Positions 1-12,617 of a DNA stretch of 64,000 nucleotides are shown here, piece by piece. Position 1 is the first letter of the stretch. Each line of letters opens with the position of its first letter. The stretch comes from Uloborus plumipes. Taxonomy: Eukaryota > Arthropoda > Arachnida > Araneae > Uloboridae. Under the pieces are notes generated by a model, which saw nothing but the letters and a program-made list of their open reading frames with translations, was not told where the DNA came from and ran no database searches. The translations under genes and the position numbers were made by a program. The DNA lies in the NCBI GenBank assembly GCA_038373865.1, contig JAXGGA010002839.1, positions 1 to 64,000 of the forward strand, in the 5' to 3' direction.

Positions 1-486
1 TCACTCTAAGTACAAATGGGCCACAAAGTATGAGTGCTTTACTTGGATTAAGAGCGATAATTACTTTATTACACTTTATTAGTTTTAAAACACTCGGTCC
101 GGACAGCCAATTATCAGTTTACAGAGAATCGCCCATATTCACCTTGTGTAAAATCAGAACATTTTACACTAAAACAAAGTTCCGTTTTTTTTTGAGGGGG
201 GCGGCGATAATTTTCGGGCCCATGGGCGAAAGATGTGTAAATCCGGCCCTGGTCACAGCGACCTCCCACAGTGAGGGATTGATTACCCTAGGTACGCACG
301 CTACTGAATGTCAAATTCACCAGTGAAACAACCAAGCTCAAGAGCTTTCCCCTATCCCTTTGAGGAACAATTGCATCTTTTAATGTGATGAAAACTACAA
401 ATTTAATTTACAAAATTTTGAGTGAATAAATATTGATACAAAGAAACTGTTATGAAATTTAAAACTATGTACTTGAATCACATGAC
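1..486. other. Gene-free left edge
   Basis: No credible coding sequence. A 98-codon plus-strand frame (30-326) shows no recognisable domain and crosses a homopolymer-rich stretch. The text around 200-330 resembles the end of a degraded transposon, but no partner end is visible. Confidence 0.4.
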
Positions 487-1916
487 CAGGGCTCGCAGTA
501 GACTTTTTCAAAATTTTAGGGGTATTTTAGGAACATTTTGACAAAATTTTAGGAAAATTATAGGGGTAATTTACGATTTTGTTTGACTATAAATAGGTTG
601 CTAACAGTAGTACCCAACAAAACAAACTGAAAATACATTTCATTTTTAAATTCCAACCTTCAAATACTTCCACAAAAAAAAGAGAAAATATTAACATGTT
701 CATAAGCCAGAAGGCTCTTTAAATTGCAGCAGTGCTTTGAAAATTTTCACTTTCAAAAATAGGAATCTCTGAGTTTTTCCAGTTGACCTGCTTCTACGCA
801 TAATCATTCTATTCAACAATTACTTCCATAATGTTTTAACTACAGCAGCTTTCTACAGCTGTTTTAAAACGCTATTTCACAAAACAAAGAGAGAATATTC
901 ATCATTTAAACTCATCAAAATTTTTATTATCACAAATCTATTTTTTTTTTTTTTTGCTTCTCCCAAAAAATTTGTTTTTAAGTTTTTTCTTTGTCATTTT
1001 TCTTTTTATCTAGTAATACAGTAGTGCCCAGAAAACAGTTCATAAAGATAACACGTGCTGACTTTTATGTTCAATGTCACAAATCGAAAACCATCTTGCA
1101 TCACCAAATATTTTTTGTTAGTTATTTCCTTTTTCCCTCATGTTTTTGAATGTTATGTAAGAAACTAAAAACAATTGATTTTCCATTGCTGGACGACTTT
1201 GGAAAATCTTAATGTGTAAAATGTTCTGCATATATTGGTATATATTTATTTTTCAAAATTTTTTTTAACCAAAAACAATGTGTGATAAGAATGCTCATAG
1301 TTTGAATATTAAGATGCAACATAATTGACATTTTTGAATGGGTTGGCATAAATGACCAGATTACAAATAATCTATAAACAAAAGAAAATCAAACAAGGTT
1401 CAAACAAATAGTAAGAATAAAATTATCAATATCCAAGCAATGAATTTATACAGTAAACTAAAATGAGCGAGTTTTAAAGTAGGGGATGCAAACAGATTGT
1501 AAAATTCCCAAATAATCAAGCTTAGGAGCGTAAGAAACAGCTCGAAGCAGAAGTCGAAAAACTTTATAGGCAGGTTATGTTTCATTCAGGCAGAGTGGTG
1601 AAAGAGCTGTTTTAAAGATTAAATAGTTCGTTTTTAAGAAGAAGAATTTTAAGTTTGTCCCAAGATGAAAAAGAGTGGGAGAAGAGTGTTTTTAAAGAAA
1701 TATTTTTTGCAAAATGTCTATTTATCACACTAAATATCTAGGGAAAAGTTCGCTTTTGGCTTTAAAATGCTTTTATAATTAAGTTCCTCTAAAGAATGCC
1801 TGTAAATTTTCTAATTTTTTTAGGAATGCCAAAAAATTTTAGTACAATTTTAGGAATTTTAGGAGGTCTGAAATTTTTTAGGAAATTTAGGAATTTTAGG
1901 GGGAATGCGAGCCCTG
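487..1916. mobile_element. hAT-like non-autonomous DNA transposon
   Basis: The left end begins CAGGGCTCGCA and the right end finishes TGCGAGCCCTG, which are inverted copies. Subterminal DNA on both sides is full of the words AATTTTAGG and TTTTAGGGG. A CAGGG terminus is typical of hAT elements. The flanking 8-mers (479-486 CACATGAC; 1917-1924 CATCACAA) do not match, so the target duplication is decayed or absent. No transposase frame survives. Confidence 0.6.
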
Positions 1917-1967
1917 CATCACAAGAAAAATGCATAGCTGTCCAGGTGAAGTCAAGTCAGATCAATT

Positions 1968-2150
1968 CAGGGACGTCATTTTGAAATTTTCCAGGGGGAG
2001 GGGGGGGGGCGGGGCAAAGGGTGCATACACAAAATAAAATTTACTAAAAATTGGCAAAAACCACATTCACTTATATGCCAATACATTGATTTCTCAAAGT
2101 CAGGGGGGGGGAACAATTGACCCCACTCCCCCCACCAAATGACGGGCCTG
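1968..2150. mobile_element. Small hAT-type MITE with 8-bp target duplication
   Basis: This 183-bp element starts CAGGGACGTCATTT and ends AAATGACGGGCCTG. It is flanked by a perfect 8-bp direct repeat GATCAATT (1960-1967 and 2151-2158). Eight-bp duplications with CAG-starting inverted ends define hAT elements. The interior holds G-runs and C-runs and no coding frame. Confidence 0.82.
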
Positions 2151-2782
2151 GATCAATTCTAAATTTTCAAAATATTACTAAAAAACATTTATCGTTCATT
2201 TAGACAAGAACCGACACAGACAGTGTTGGTTTACAACTGAATTAGCCCCTCAAAACTAACAAAAGCTGGGCTTAGGAAAATATTATCCAATAGAATGATA
2301 TGTTACCTAAATTTGGACCGTTCAAACCAATAATTGAAACTAATTTCAATGATTATTTTCAATAGCACAATATTTCTAACTCTCTTTTTGGACTTGGGAA
2401 CCACAAAACTATTTTGAAGGGCTTAGTTTTAGTTACCTTTTAGGAACAAACATTTCATCTTCGACATCTGTTTCTTCCGTTCCATGATCACGAAGTGATG
2501 TTTTCCGTTTCGAAGGCAGACGTGAGCGTATGAAACTATGTGCAACGGTATTACCCATGATTTAAATATAATTGATTTATTTCAACATTCCTAAAGACAG
2601 GACCCATCAGCAAAAAATGAAATAACAATTTAAATAAAACAATTGACATGCAGAAGTTCACAACAACACAATATGTCAAACGAAAATTCCATCAATGAAA
2701 TTGAAAACAAATCTGTAACCCAAATAGTTCACACAGCTTAGAGAATACAGGCTGCTCCAAAGCGCAAGCCAGAGCAAGGGCA

Positions 2783-2833
2783 AGGCTAGAGTCCTATATG
2801 AATACGTAGTATTCAGAGTAGCGACAACAGCCG
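2783..2833 (+). repeat. Arm 1 of a distant inverted pair (partner near 10.84 kb)
   Basis: A stretch of about 50 bp containing GAATACGTAGTATTC recurs in reverse complement at about 10835-10882. Identity covers the core plus an AGAGTCCTATA extension. The core itself is nearly palindromic. The 8 kb between the copies contains other complete elements. Confidence 0.6.
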
Positions 2834-4081
2834 AGTTCGAATAGGACAACCGGTTTCAAGCAGAAACGGGGTTGCCGTGAAGGTGCAAGTTTGGCTTCGT
2901 ACTCGCCCAAGGGTTTCATTTCTAAAAAATTGTCACAAACGGTGTGGACAAGAGCAGGAGAGGTCTTAAGCTTTACACGAATGCGATAATGCGTGATGTT
3001 GGTAATTTGTTCGAATTTGATTTTTACTTTAATAAAAGTAAAAGGTTAGCAGTATTTAAAAAGTATTTCCTCGAACTCAAACCTCTGAAAAACGATTAGT
3101 GTTCCAATGTAATGATACTCTTAAGGTTTTAAAACAGCGAAAACTGTATTTGTATTTAATTGATCCAAAGAAAAGGAAGAAATAAAAATAGTAGGTGACT
3201 GAACACTAACTAGTAAATAAATTCATCGCGCGTTTTTGTTTTATTATTAAGTTTACCATCAGGAAGATTTTTGAGTACAACAATATTTCGTTCTTGATAT
3301 CAAAAGCTAAAAAAAAAAAAAACTGTTATTTATTTTTTTTAATCTAGATTTCAATCTATCTTAAATGTTTCACAGTTGAACAAAAAATAAAATTAAAATA
3401 TGAGTAGGAAGAAATTTGAAAGAGTAATTAATGCAATAGTATCCACTCAATAATGTGATCACTTCCAGAGAAAGTGATTTTCATAAATTAACGACTGACT
3501 ATTCAGAAAAAATTTCCAAATTAAGTTTTAAAAAAAATTAAAAAACACATTTTGAGTTTAAAAATAGAACGAATAAACTCTTATCTTATTTTCATATGTG
3601 TAATACTGTCATAATATTTTCCTGTTACAATTTTGTAAATTTAATTCATGTGAATCAACTACAAGGCTCCAATATCAGTTTGTTTTTGTGTAAATATCTA
3701 GTAAGTTTTTGATTAACGTAGAAGTTGCAGTGATACTTTGATCAGTTTTCCCAGACTCAAAAACTCTCAAAATGTAAGATATAATACAGATTTTTTGTAA
3801 AAAAAATCTAACAGACGAAAGTATTGTCTGGTCATTAAAAAAAAAAAAAAAATTATATTTTAGAAACCTGATAACATTAAGCAATGTGATAATTTTGACA
3901 TTCATACAAATGAATAAACTCTGGACCCCAAGTGAGTATGAAAAAAATAAACCGTGATCACATTAAGAGGAAACTACTGTTTCAGAAGCATATAGAAGGT
4001 TTAAACAAGGTAACCTTTCTCCCCCTTCCCTAGGCATTTCAGTCGCTCAGCGGGCACTTATGGTTCAAAAATCAATTTGTA

Positions 4082-5420
4082 GGGTGGGTCGGGGTAATTT
4101 GGGTAATTGGGGGAATTTGGGTATAAATTACATCTTATTGAATAAAATGAAAAATAATCATTTGAGATACCTACAAAAATTCACAGTTATAAACATCCTC
4201 CATACCAATGAGAATATACTGAAAAAATATTTCCTACACTTTTATTGAAATTGATAAAAAATAAATTAAACTTTTTGAAGATGGCAGTATAATGCGAACC
4301 AACTATTTCCAAATAGTGTTGAGAATGAACATGCGACTCTATGTTTTTCAAATTCAGTTATGTATACATTACATATGTCTACTCTAATTTGTCATTAAAT
4401 TGAAAAATTTATCACTATTAGTTTTCATATAATTAATGATTTAAAAACACGGGGTAATTTGGGTATACCGTTCATTTACCAATCAGAAGAACAAATGATT
4501 ATTTTAATGAACTACAAAAGCGAAAAAAGAAGCCCACTATTGTGCCTAAAACTATAAGATTCAAAGAACTTTCAGAGAAACCTGTTAAAATAAAGAAAAA
4601 AATCTACAAAAACTATCAAGATGAGTCATTTCGAGAAAACAAAAGTAAAAAGTGAAGATAACCTTTCCCAGCCTTCTACAAGTCATGTAGGATCATGGGT
4701 TTCAGTAATCTATTTGAGTGAATGCGGGAAAACTCAAAAAGAATTCAAGGGGCAAATAATTGCCCAAGACCCTAAAAGTCCAGAATGTTATAGCGTTAAA
4801 TTTTGAAGGCAATGTGAAGGTGATAGTCAACGTTACATTTCCCCGGACGAGGATGATGTTGAATGGGTTTAGTTGGGACATATTTCAGATACATTTCCTG
4901 TTCCAGACTATAATGGAAGATTTTTTAAATTTGCTTGAATGTTCTCTCACAAAAAACTACTGCCCATTCCATAATTGATTAGTCATTTTGTGCAATTTTG
5001 TGTACATAACCTTGAATTTGTTTTATTTGTAACCTGGAATTTTTTTATTTGTAACCTACAATTTGTCTTAATACTCAAAAAAATTAGTATTTATACTATC
5101 TCATTATTTATATTATACCTACATTCAACATAAGTTTGAAAAAATTAAGTGGGGTAGTTGTTAAAAACCAGGCTTTGCTCTCTAACCATTACTATACCCA
5201 AATTCCCCCGTCCACGGGGTAATTTAGGTATAGTGAAACTTAATTAGCCATTAATACACAAGTGCATCTATTAACTTGAAATTTGTGAAAAACTATTCTA
5301 GAAAGTCACAATGCTAATATGAAACAAGAAAAAGAAAAATATATATATATAATTTTTTTTTTACAGGACTGGAAAGCTCAAAGTAGGTCATTTTTATACC
5401 CAAATTACCCCGATCCACCC
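4082..5420. mobile_element. TA-flanked DNA transposon, pogo/jerky-like remnant
   Basis: The ends are inverted copies starting GGGTGGGTCGGGGTAATTTG (left) and GGGTGGATCGGGGTAATTTG (right end, reversed), flanked by TA on both sides (4080-4081, 5421-5422). The word GGGGTAATTTGGGTA or its complement recurs inside near 4450 and 5190-5230. A broken plus-strand frame at 4621-4960 contains GSWVSVIY and, after a frameshift, SPDEDDVEW. This is reminiscent of the C-terminal segment of pogo/jerky-type transposases, but that resemblance is inference. The element is about 1.34 kb and non-autonomous. Confidence 0.75.
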
Positions 5421-6730
5421 TATCAAGTTGAGAACTGAAATTATTTTAAGAAGTGGTAATTTTCATTTTCAATCAGATGCATGTAAAAATATTCATCAAT
5501 TAATTAAGTGTTGGGGGGGGGGGGGTGTAATTTAAGGTATTACAAACTTTGAACACATAGGAATGACAAAGAACTGTATCCATTATTTTATATTTATTTC
5601 TCTGCATTATACATCATACAAAAATTTTCAACAATGTTTACACATCAAAACAATACTGGATAAAAGTTTAGTAGACAAAGTCAAAACCATTCAGAGCACC
5701 AATACAGGACTTTTAGATAAATTCCATTTTTGTTGGAAAAAAATGTTTATAACTTATATTAACAGATATTTCTAAAACAATTTAGTATGAAGAAAATTTA
5801 TTTGTGCAATACGTAGAGTATTCAGTTCACTGGCACAAATGTTACAAAATTAAAAATCTTTATTAAAGTAAGATTGATCAACACTTTATTGCACAAAATT
5901 TACAAATAACTTCAGATACTTGTTTCGAGTTTCAAGAAACCCTCTTTTCAATGCAGCGGAAGTATGGGCTTTAGGATGACAAGTCGTCATTTTTTGCTTT
6001 AAGTATGCCTAAACTTTATTTAATTTTCAGAATTTCCTACATTTTCATGCAATCAAAAAAAACACTGAAAGACAATTTCTTCATGAGCTATTTAAATAAA
6101 ATACAGAGTACCAAGACAGGAAAGTGCGGCTATAATTTTTTGAGGCAAGCTTATACTTTTGATTCAGATAAAAGCATGGGGCATGTGGGCCCAGTACCGA
6201 ATCTGTAGCTTAAGTTACACGAATCAAGTTACACTATGCAATCTGTGTCGTCACGATTAGTCCTTGATGTACATCCAGCAAACCATGGCAATATATGTTC
6301 TGTTGTTCACCGAGATGGGATTTCCATGCCAATAGCCTATGCATAAATAATTTAACAATAAAATTCATTTTCATAATGATTTTACATACATAAACTAAAC
6401 AATATTTGATGGAAAATCATACTAAATGGTTTCTTTCCTCTAAATTCCATTAAAACTACCAGCAAGCATTAAAGGCACATAAAAATATTTAATGTGCCTC
6501 GTTTTTTCTTAAAGGAAAATAGGGCACAGGAAATATTTTAGGGTCAGGGTTGGATTAAGACATCACGGGGCCTGAGGCCAAATTCTTCTTTGGGCCCCTA
6601 TACTCAAGCTTTACAATTCTTACGTGTGGAATAAAAAATTTTTAGCCAATGAATAGCACAATTTTAGATATTTGGAGGCCTCTAAATTGTTGTAGCCATA
6701 GGCCATGGCCTAATTCGCTTATTGAGTAAT
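5421..6730. other. Non-coding stretch
   Basis: No gene seen. It holds a 13-base G-run near 5513 and short open frames without recognisable domains. A transposon-end-like sequence near 6545-6600 (GGGGCCTGAGGCC) has no visible partner. Confidence 0.4.
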
Positions 6731-7133
6731 CCATAGGCGGCTCGCACTCACACAGGGGGGCCACTGCCCCCTCACTTCCAAAAGTAAAGAGACCTTGCCC
6801 CCTCACTTCTTAGAGTTATTAAGTAATAATTAGTTGAAAAAAGAATTTTTTGCTCAGTCGATTGATTTATTCCACGAAAATTAAAGCTGATTATTCCAAA
6901 AATAGTCTTTTTTTCATGTCATTTCGTACAAATGGAGTCGACGGTGGTCATCCATCTTGACTTTTGTGTCTGTATTTGTCATATTTTAGAGATCATTTAT
7001 TCAGAAAAAATTAAAAATCAATAATGTAGTCGAATAGTTGCAATAGAAAAAGGCAGTAATAAAGATGCTGGTCCCCTTCCTCATTTTTACCCCCCCCTTA
7101 CCCCCACTTTTTTGATGCACTAGCCGCCTGTGG
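6731..7133. mobile_element. Short inverted-repeat element
   Basis: The left end CCATAGGCGGCT and the right end AGCCGCCTGTGG are inverted copies. Both are bordered by AGTAAT (6725-6730 and 7134-7139), a likely target duplication of 6 bp or slightly more. It is 403 bp with no coding capacity. The superfamily is uncertain; hAT is possible. Confidence 0.6.
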
Positions 7134-7435
7134 AGTAATTAGGATCTGCCCAGGATGAAATTTTTAAGGGCAACAAAATTTTATTTCAATCATCTTTATG
7201 CCACTCTAAAAATAAATTATCAGTATTTTTCTGTATTTATTGAGAGATCATTTTCTGAAAAACTACATTTCATCCTATAATGTAATAAATAAGGGAATCA
7301 TTGTGCTGTGCACACTTTAAAAGTTCAACAATCAATAAAAGAGCAAAAAAATTCTTTGCAGGAAATTAAAAATATTCAACTCCTACTTCTGCAAACCAGA
7401 ATGTTTACAAAAAAAAAAAAAAAAGCAGCACAGTA

Positions 7436-8238
7436 TCTACTTATATTAAAAACTGAGTATCTTTCTCACTATCTTTCTTTCTAACTATCTTTCTATCTTT
7501 CTATGTCACGCTTCTTTCTCCTGAACGCCAATGAACTGAAAGTCGAACCAGGTACCGATAGATAGGTAATTTTTCAAGCTTCTTTAGTTTCAATTGATAT
7601 AATTATACGATTTTAATTAGCGAAGATATCAATTAATAAGTAGTCAAATTTAAAGCGATTAAGCCTAATAAATGATTAAATATGAAATCCATTCTTGCAA
7701 ACCGTCGTTGCTATGAAACAGTATAATAACAATGATAATTTTGAATGAAGGCTTAACTAAATCAAACACGAAACTCATAAGCGGGCCACTTACGTAGAAT
7801 TTTTATCGCTAGCTACTGGTAATATTTTGAAACATTTATTTGTTGAAGAGCCATCTACTTATATTAAAAACTGAATATCTATGTCTGCTTTTTTCCTTTG
7901 AGCGAGCTGAACTTACTGAAACTTTTCTCACCATCTTGAAGACGTGAAGCATCTCAATAATTCGAATTATTTTTTTTATATAGGAAAAAAGTAAAGGCGT
8001 GAAGCGCCTGTAAGCGAGCCGCCTTGGCGGGGAGTAGTTTCTTTAAATTTTTTTCTCACTACTTTCAGGGCACGAAGTGCCCGTGCAACGCCGGGCCACG
8101 TGCGTGGTATGTCTTGAAATCGAATGAACATTAAATTATATCAAATGATATAACTTCAGAATGAGGTAAAAGTTAGAGAGGGGGGAACTTATGCATCAAC
8201 ATGCCGCAGGAAGCTAATCTAGCTGCCCTGGCAGCTAG
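7436..8238 (+). mobile_element. Helitron-like non-autonomous element, copy 1
   Basis: It begins TCTACTTATATTAAAAACTG and ends CTAG, just after a hairpin formed by AGCTGCC and GGCAGCT (8221-8236). A 5' TC start, no terminal inverted repeats, and a 3' hairpin followed by CTRR are Helitron hallmarks. A second 5'-like start lies inside at 7854. A near-identical copy in the same orientation is at 31165-31955. No Rep/helicase coding. Confidence 0.7.
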
Positions 8239-8635
8239 TTAAGTATATAAATGCGGCAGCTTACAACAATGCAAGTTTGTACATACCTTTACTCTTTCAA
8301 ATATTTATTTCAATACCCTGGGGCAGAGTTTCCCATAATATGAGTCCGCTGACCTCAGGGGTCCTTGAGTTTATGCCAGTGGGGGTCCGTGGTGCTACAC
8401 TGCTAAAACGTAAAAAATAATTAAATTGAAGGACGAGTAACAATAATTTAATTAAAACGTCAGTAAAACTTCCAAGAACTTTGATTTTAACACGCATCTC
8501 TAAGCTTAAAATAATATTTTATATGGCATATTATATTGTGGTATGTTATGTATGACATTTATTTCTAAAATCGAATGCGAAATTGGCCTTTCGGATTCAT
8601 ATATAAACAGAAGATTGTAGAAGTAAGGTGATAGC

Positions 8636-9322
8636 CAGAGGTGATTGTGAGTTCATAAAAAAATACCTGAAAGTTTTAAAGAAAAAGTGTGGGGGGGGGG
8701 GGGGTTAAAACCAAGTCCCGTATTACTTAAGCACATCTAATTTTATAATTATACATACATAATAATTAATTTCCTTTCATAAACTAACAGATTTCATATA
8801 TTCAAATAGTTTTTAGTCAAAATATTGTACATGATGCATTTGATTAAATTGTAAATGAGCAATAAAGTTACTTTTGAGCTGGTATTGAGCAATTATCTCC
8901 AAAAAAATATTTTAAGGAGATAGCAAAAGTCTAACAGAATTAGTTTGTTGTGCGAAAGCATTTATAAAGTAATGAAAGTTGCATTTGTTACATTTTGTTG
9001 CATGTCATTTATTTGTCTCCTAACTAAGGGTAATAAGCATCAAAAGTTCAAAAGTGAGAAAAATTTGATTCTCATATCGGATGTAAATAAAATAATTTAG
9101 TAAGGTACAGAAACAATTAGAATTTTCATCTTAACGATTTCTATTTCATGAATATTATTAATAATTATCGGTATAATCATTACATCTCGAAAAATCCGTA
9201 GGTGGGAAGATAAAAGCATAATTAAAAATATTTTATTTCCGGTATTTTCGAACATGAAAATACCAGAATCAATCATGAAAATACCGGAAATCCGGTAAAA
9301 TACCGGAACACAATCACCCCTG
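8636..9322. mobile_element. hAT-type MITE with perfect 8-bp target duplication
   Basis: The ends are CAGAGGTGATTGTG and CACAATCACCCCTG. A perfect 8-bp direct repeat GTGATAGC flanks them (8628-8635 and 9323-9330). The right half carries repeats of CCGGTATTTTC and its complement. There is a 13-base G-run near 8692. No transposase. Confidence 0.88.
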
Positions 9323-10834
9323 GTGATAGCCTTTTGATTCCTAATTGAGTTTTGAATAAATTTTTATTTTCATAGCTCACAATAATAATGTTGTGTAATG
9401 AATACTAAAGCTCTAAAAATATACAGAACATGAATAAATAATTATACAGAAAAAGCAAACAAACAAACGCATAAACATATTAGAAAAAATAGTTAAATGA
9501 ACCAATTGTATTTTGCTCGCAACATGGCGGGCTAGACTTTGGAAATCACTGCTATGGGATAAAATGCGTTTTACCTAAGCTCATAGTTATTTTAAATAAA
9601 AAATAGATTCTCTCATAAAAACTCAAGTTTTCAATGATTTTACAAATATAAAGTAATAAACATTTTACAAAGTGTCTTCAAAACAAAGTAGCAAGCTTTA
9701 AAAATTCATACAAATATTTTTCGCTGTTCACCAATTTTGCTAAATCCTTAACATGACATCATTTTTCTTAAAATTCATTGTATGAAGAGACTTTTGGAGT
9801 TTTATAGTTTCTAGGAACATTCAAATTGATGAATAAATACATTTCTGCCTATGAAATAAACAAGAAAAATTCTAATTCTCACACTGAAACATAAATTGTC
9901 ACAGGTTTTGATGCAAATTCTTATTTTTTGAAATAGAAAAATGAAATCTGAATTTTAAGCAAAGCGATGTGCTTCTTATCAAACGCAAATGCTAAGTAAA
10001 TTCATGTGGTCATTGCTAGTTTCACCATTAGAATTTTTGATAAAGCACACAGAAGCAAACATTGATAATTCTGCAATTTCAAAAGAATGTGCTTTCATCC
10101 ACACATATTTTCAAAAGAAAAAAAAAAACAATCCGCCACCAAGTACTTGTATGTTGCATAGAAAAAATTCAACTTGGACAATTCGTCGCTCAGGGACATT
10201 AAAATTGGTTAAATATTCATTTTGATCAATGAAGTAATAATCGTAACGAAATTCTTAATTGAATTGGGTTTCAGAATCAGCTGGCATTCATTAGAACAAG
10301 AAAAAAAAAAAACCGCAACAACGTTAAAAACACACATCACAATATGTTTATGCTCGCTTACTTCCCAATTTCCACTCGTCGCCAAGCATGAACAGACCGC
10401 GCCAAAGCTAAGACAAGAGCGTTCGTGAAAATAAATTAATTTCACACAATTTAAACTTTCCCATAGCTCAAAGTAATGTTTTTCAATAAGTTTATCATCG
10501 TAACTATCGGTTCAAAGAGAAATAGTAAGAATAATATACCAAAATGATGTATTAGAATGGTAAATAACACACCGGGAAGCATGTTTCTATTTTAACTACG
10601 TTATAATTAAAGAAATACCAGTAGAATCTCTAAAGTAAAGCTACATACGTATAGCTTAGACATTATAGAATAGTAATATAAGCATTAAAAAAGTTTTACT
10701 CGCCTTTAATTATCCGAAAAAAATGTTTTTTTACACTACTATCGGCCGCTCCATGTTAAAGCTACGAGAGAAAATGCGACATAGCCTGCGGCGGACTCAA
10801 CAATGCATCCACCAATAGAAAAGTGATACCCTGT
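9323..10834. other. Non-coding stretch
   Basis: AT-rich DNA. Two overlapping frames at 10209-10445 on opposite strands and one at 9989-10225 show no domain, no conserved motif and low-complexity lysine stretches. No gene is supported. Confidence 0.45.
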
Positions 10835-10882
10835 TGTCCGTACTCTGAATACTACGTATTCATATAGGACTCTAGGCAAGGC
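10835..10882 (-). repeat. Arm 2 of the distant inverted pair
   Basis: Reverse complement of 2783-2833, containing GAATACTACGTATTC. It could be the second end of an old 8-kb element or an independent insertion of the same repeat. Confidence 0.6.
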
Positions 10883-10997
10883 CGATGAAAAAACAAGTAG
10901 TCTGGGGAAAAGAAAGAATCACGTGAACAGCGTAGGTCTATCCACTGAAATAAAACACGGACGATCGCAACTCACCAATGCAATCGCAAATTCCCAA

Positions 10998-11478
10998 ATT
11001 TGGATTCAAGTGAAACGTTACAATCGCTACCCCAAGTAGCACACTTCGTTTTTTAAAGGTTGTGAAATGGTTATTAACGTTGTAATAACCGCTTAAGGCA
11101 GGGATTTAAGTGAAACAGTCGATCGCACATTACAATCGCTACTGAAAATGAATTACATTAGAACGTTTCTTGATAAAAACATCGTGACGTCAGCGTGACG
11201 TTTGCCTATGAAAAACGAGCTAGATAAAACGTCACACTTGGCGAATAAGAGGAGATCGCTGAGTGCTTGTTAGCTCTTATTGGCTCCACCCGTAGTGACG
11301 TCATGCCAAGTTAAGTTGATGATAATGTAATTCACTTCCAGTAGCAATTGCAATTCGAAGCGATCGCAGTGCTGTTTCACTTGAATCCCTGCCTAAAAAC
11401 GTTTAAAGGTTATTTGTGCTACCTGGGATGAGATGCTATTCTATCGTAATTGGTGTTTCACTTGAATTCGGCCCTTAC
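10998..11478. mobile_element. Three-layer nest of inverted-repeat elements
   Basis: The outer pair is ATTCAAGTGAAAC near 11007 with its complement GTTTCACTTGAAT near 11456. The middle pair is CCCAAGTAGCACA near 11031 with TGTGCTACCTGGG near 11417. The inner element lies at about 11097-11394. The outer and inner ends share the ATTCAAGTGAAAC motif, so a middle element seems to have inserted into a family member and then received another member of the same family. Confidence 0.6.
11097..11394. mobile_element. Inner MITE (AGGCAGGGATT ends)
   Basis: The left arm AGGCAGGGATTTAAGTGAAA and the right arm (reversed) AGGCAGGGATTCAAGTGAAA extend inward through TACAATCGCTACTG-like sequence to about 70 bp per arm. 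It is about 298 bp with no coding. Flanks are TTA/AAA-like, so the target duplication is unclear. Confidence 0.75.
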
Positions 11479-11499
11479 TCGAGTTATTTCCCCCAAAGG

Positions 11500-12534
11500 G
11501 AGTATATAAAGGGTGGGCCCAGGGGGCCCGGGTCCCTCCCAAAATGAAAGAAAATTGTCACGAAATAATTTTAAAATGTGTTTTCAAAGAAGAAAAGGTC
11601 CCGAATTTCCCCCCTTTTTGCGAAACATCAACAAAGATAACTGAAACTTGCAGTCAAGAGCCTCAACGATAAAAAATTTCCAGGAAATCCCTCAAACCCT
11701 TTTTCTGTTGATTAAATTTCGGCAATTTTCTGAGAGAGAGCTCCATACCTACCACCTCGCTTTCTTTCAATGAATTTTTGCAAAAAATTGCGAATTTAAA
11801 ACTTCAATGTCACAAAATTTGTGGGGGTAGCTTCTGAATCCGTACTTCTTTCTTAATGAATGTCATTTTAGATAGCTTCAAATGGATTTTCAGGATATTA
11901 ATTTTAAAACATTTCCATCCCGAAACACCATTTTTTCCCTCAAGTCTGAAATAAGCTTGGCTATGCTTGGTTACATCGGCCCCCTCCAAAATTCAAGCAT
12001 ATATACGCTACTGCTTCCCCCTCCAATTTTTGTTTTCATTTCAGTAAAATGATCACACGTCTTCCGATTAAACGGACAGTTCCCAAATTGGAATTGACCA
12101 GGCCCTCCCAAAATTAAGATTTTCTTTTTTTGTAATAAAAACGGAATTCAGTTGACGTTTGTTCGTAAAGAACTTTCGAGTTTCAAGCTAAAAAAAAAAT
12201 CTCCTCTTTATTATTATCAAACATGACCTAAAATGAAGCTGCAGTGTCGAAAAATTTCCAGAAGGATACCTTGAATACATTCGACTCCTTTTACGCCACC
12301 ACAGACAGCTTAAAATTGTGTTTTTAAGGCTTTTGTTTCGGAAAATTTCCAAGGGAAGCCCCGAGCCCCCCAACGTTATCAAAGACAATTTAAAAGTGAT
12401 TTCAGTTTTGAAAAAAAAAGTTCCAAACGGAATCAAACCCCTCCTTCCCTTTCCTTTTCCCTTTTTTTATCACTTCTAAAAAATTGATATTTCTCCGAAA
12501 AATTGAAGATAGTCCAATAACTTTAGATTGCGGG

Positions 12535-12566
<32 letters not shown>

Positions 12567-12617
12567 AAAGTGGAGTGGAGGCTAAGCTTGATGGGCCCCC
12601 TCCAAAATTTTAACATA
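11500..12617. repeat. Degenerate dispersed-repeat tract
   Basis: Repeated phrases such as CCCCTCCAAAATT, CCCTCCCAAAATGAAAG and ATATACGCTACTG recur at irregular spacing (about 11530, 11985, 12105, 12598). A frame on the minus strand at 12188-12436 runs through this text and shows no domain. It looks like an old, internally repetitive element, not a gene. Confidence 0.4.
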
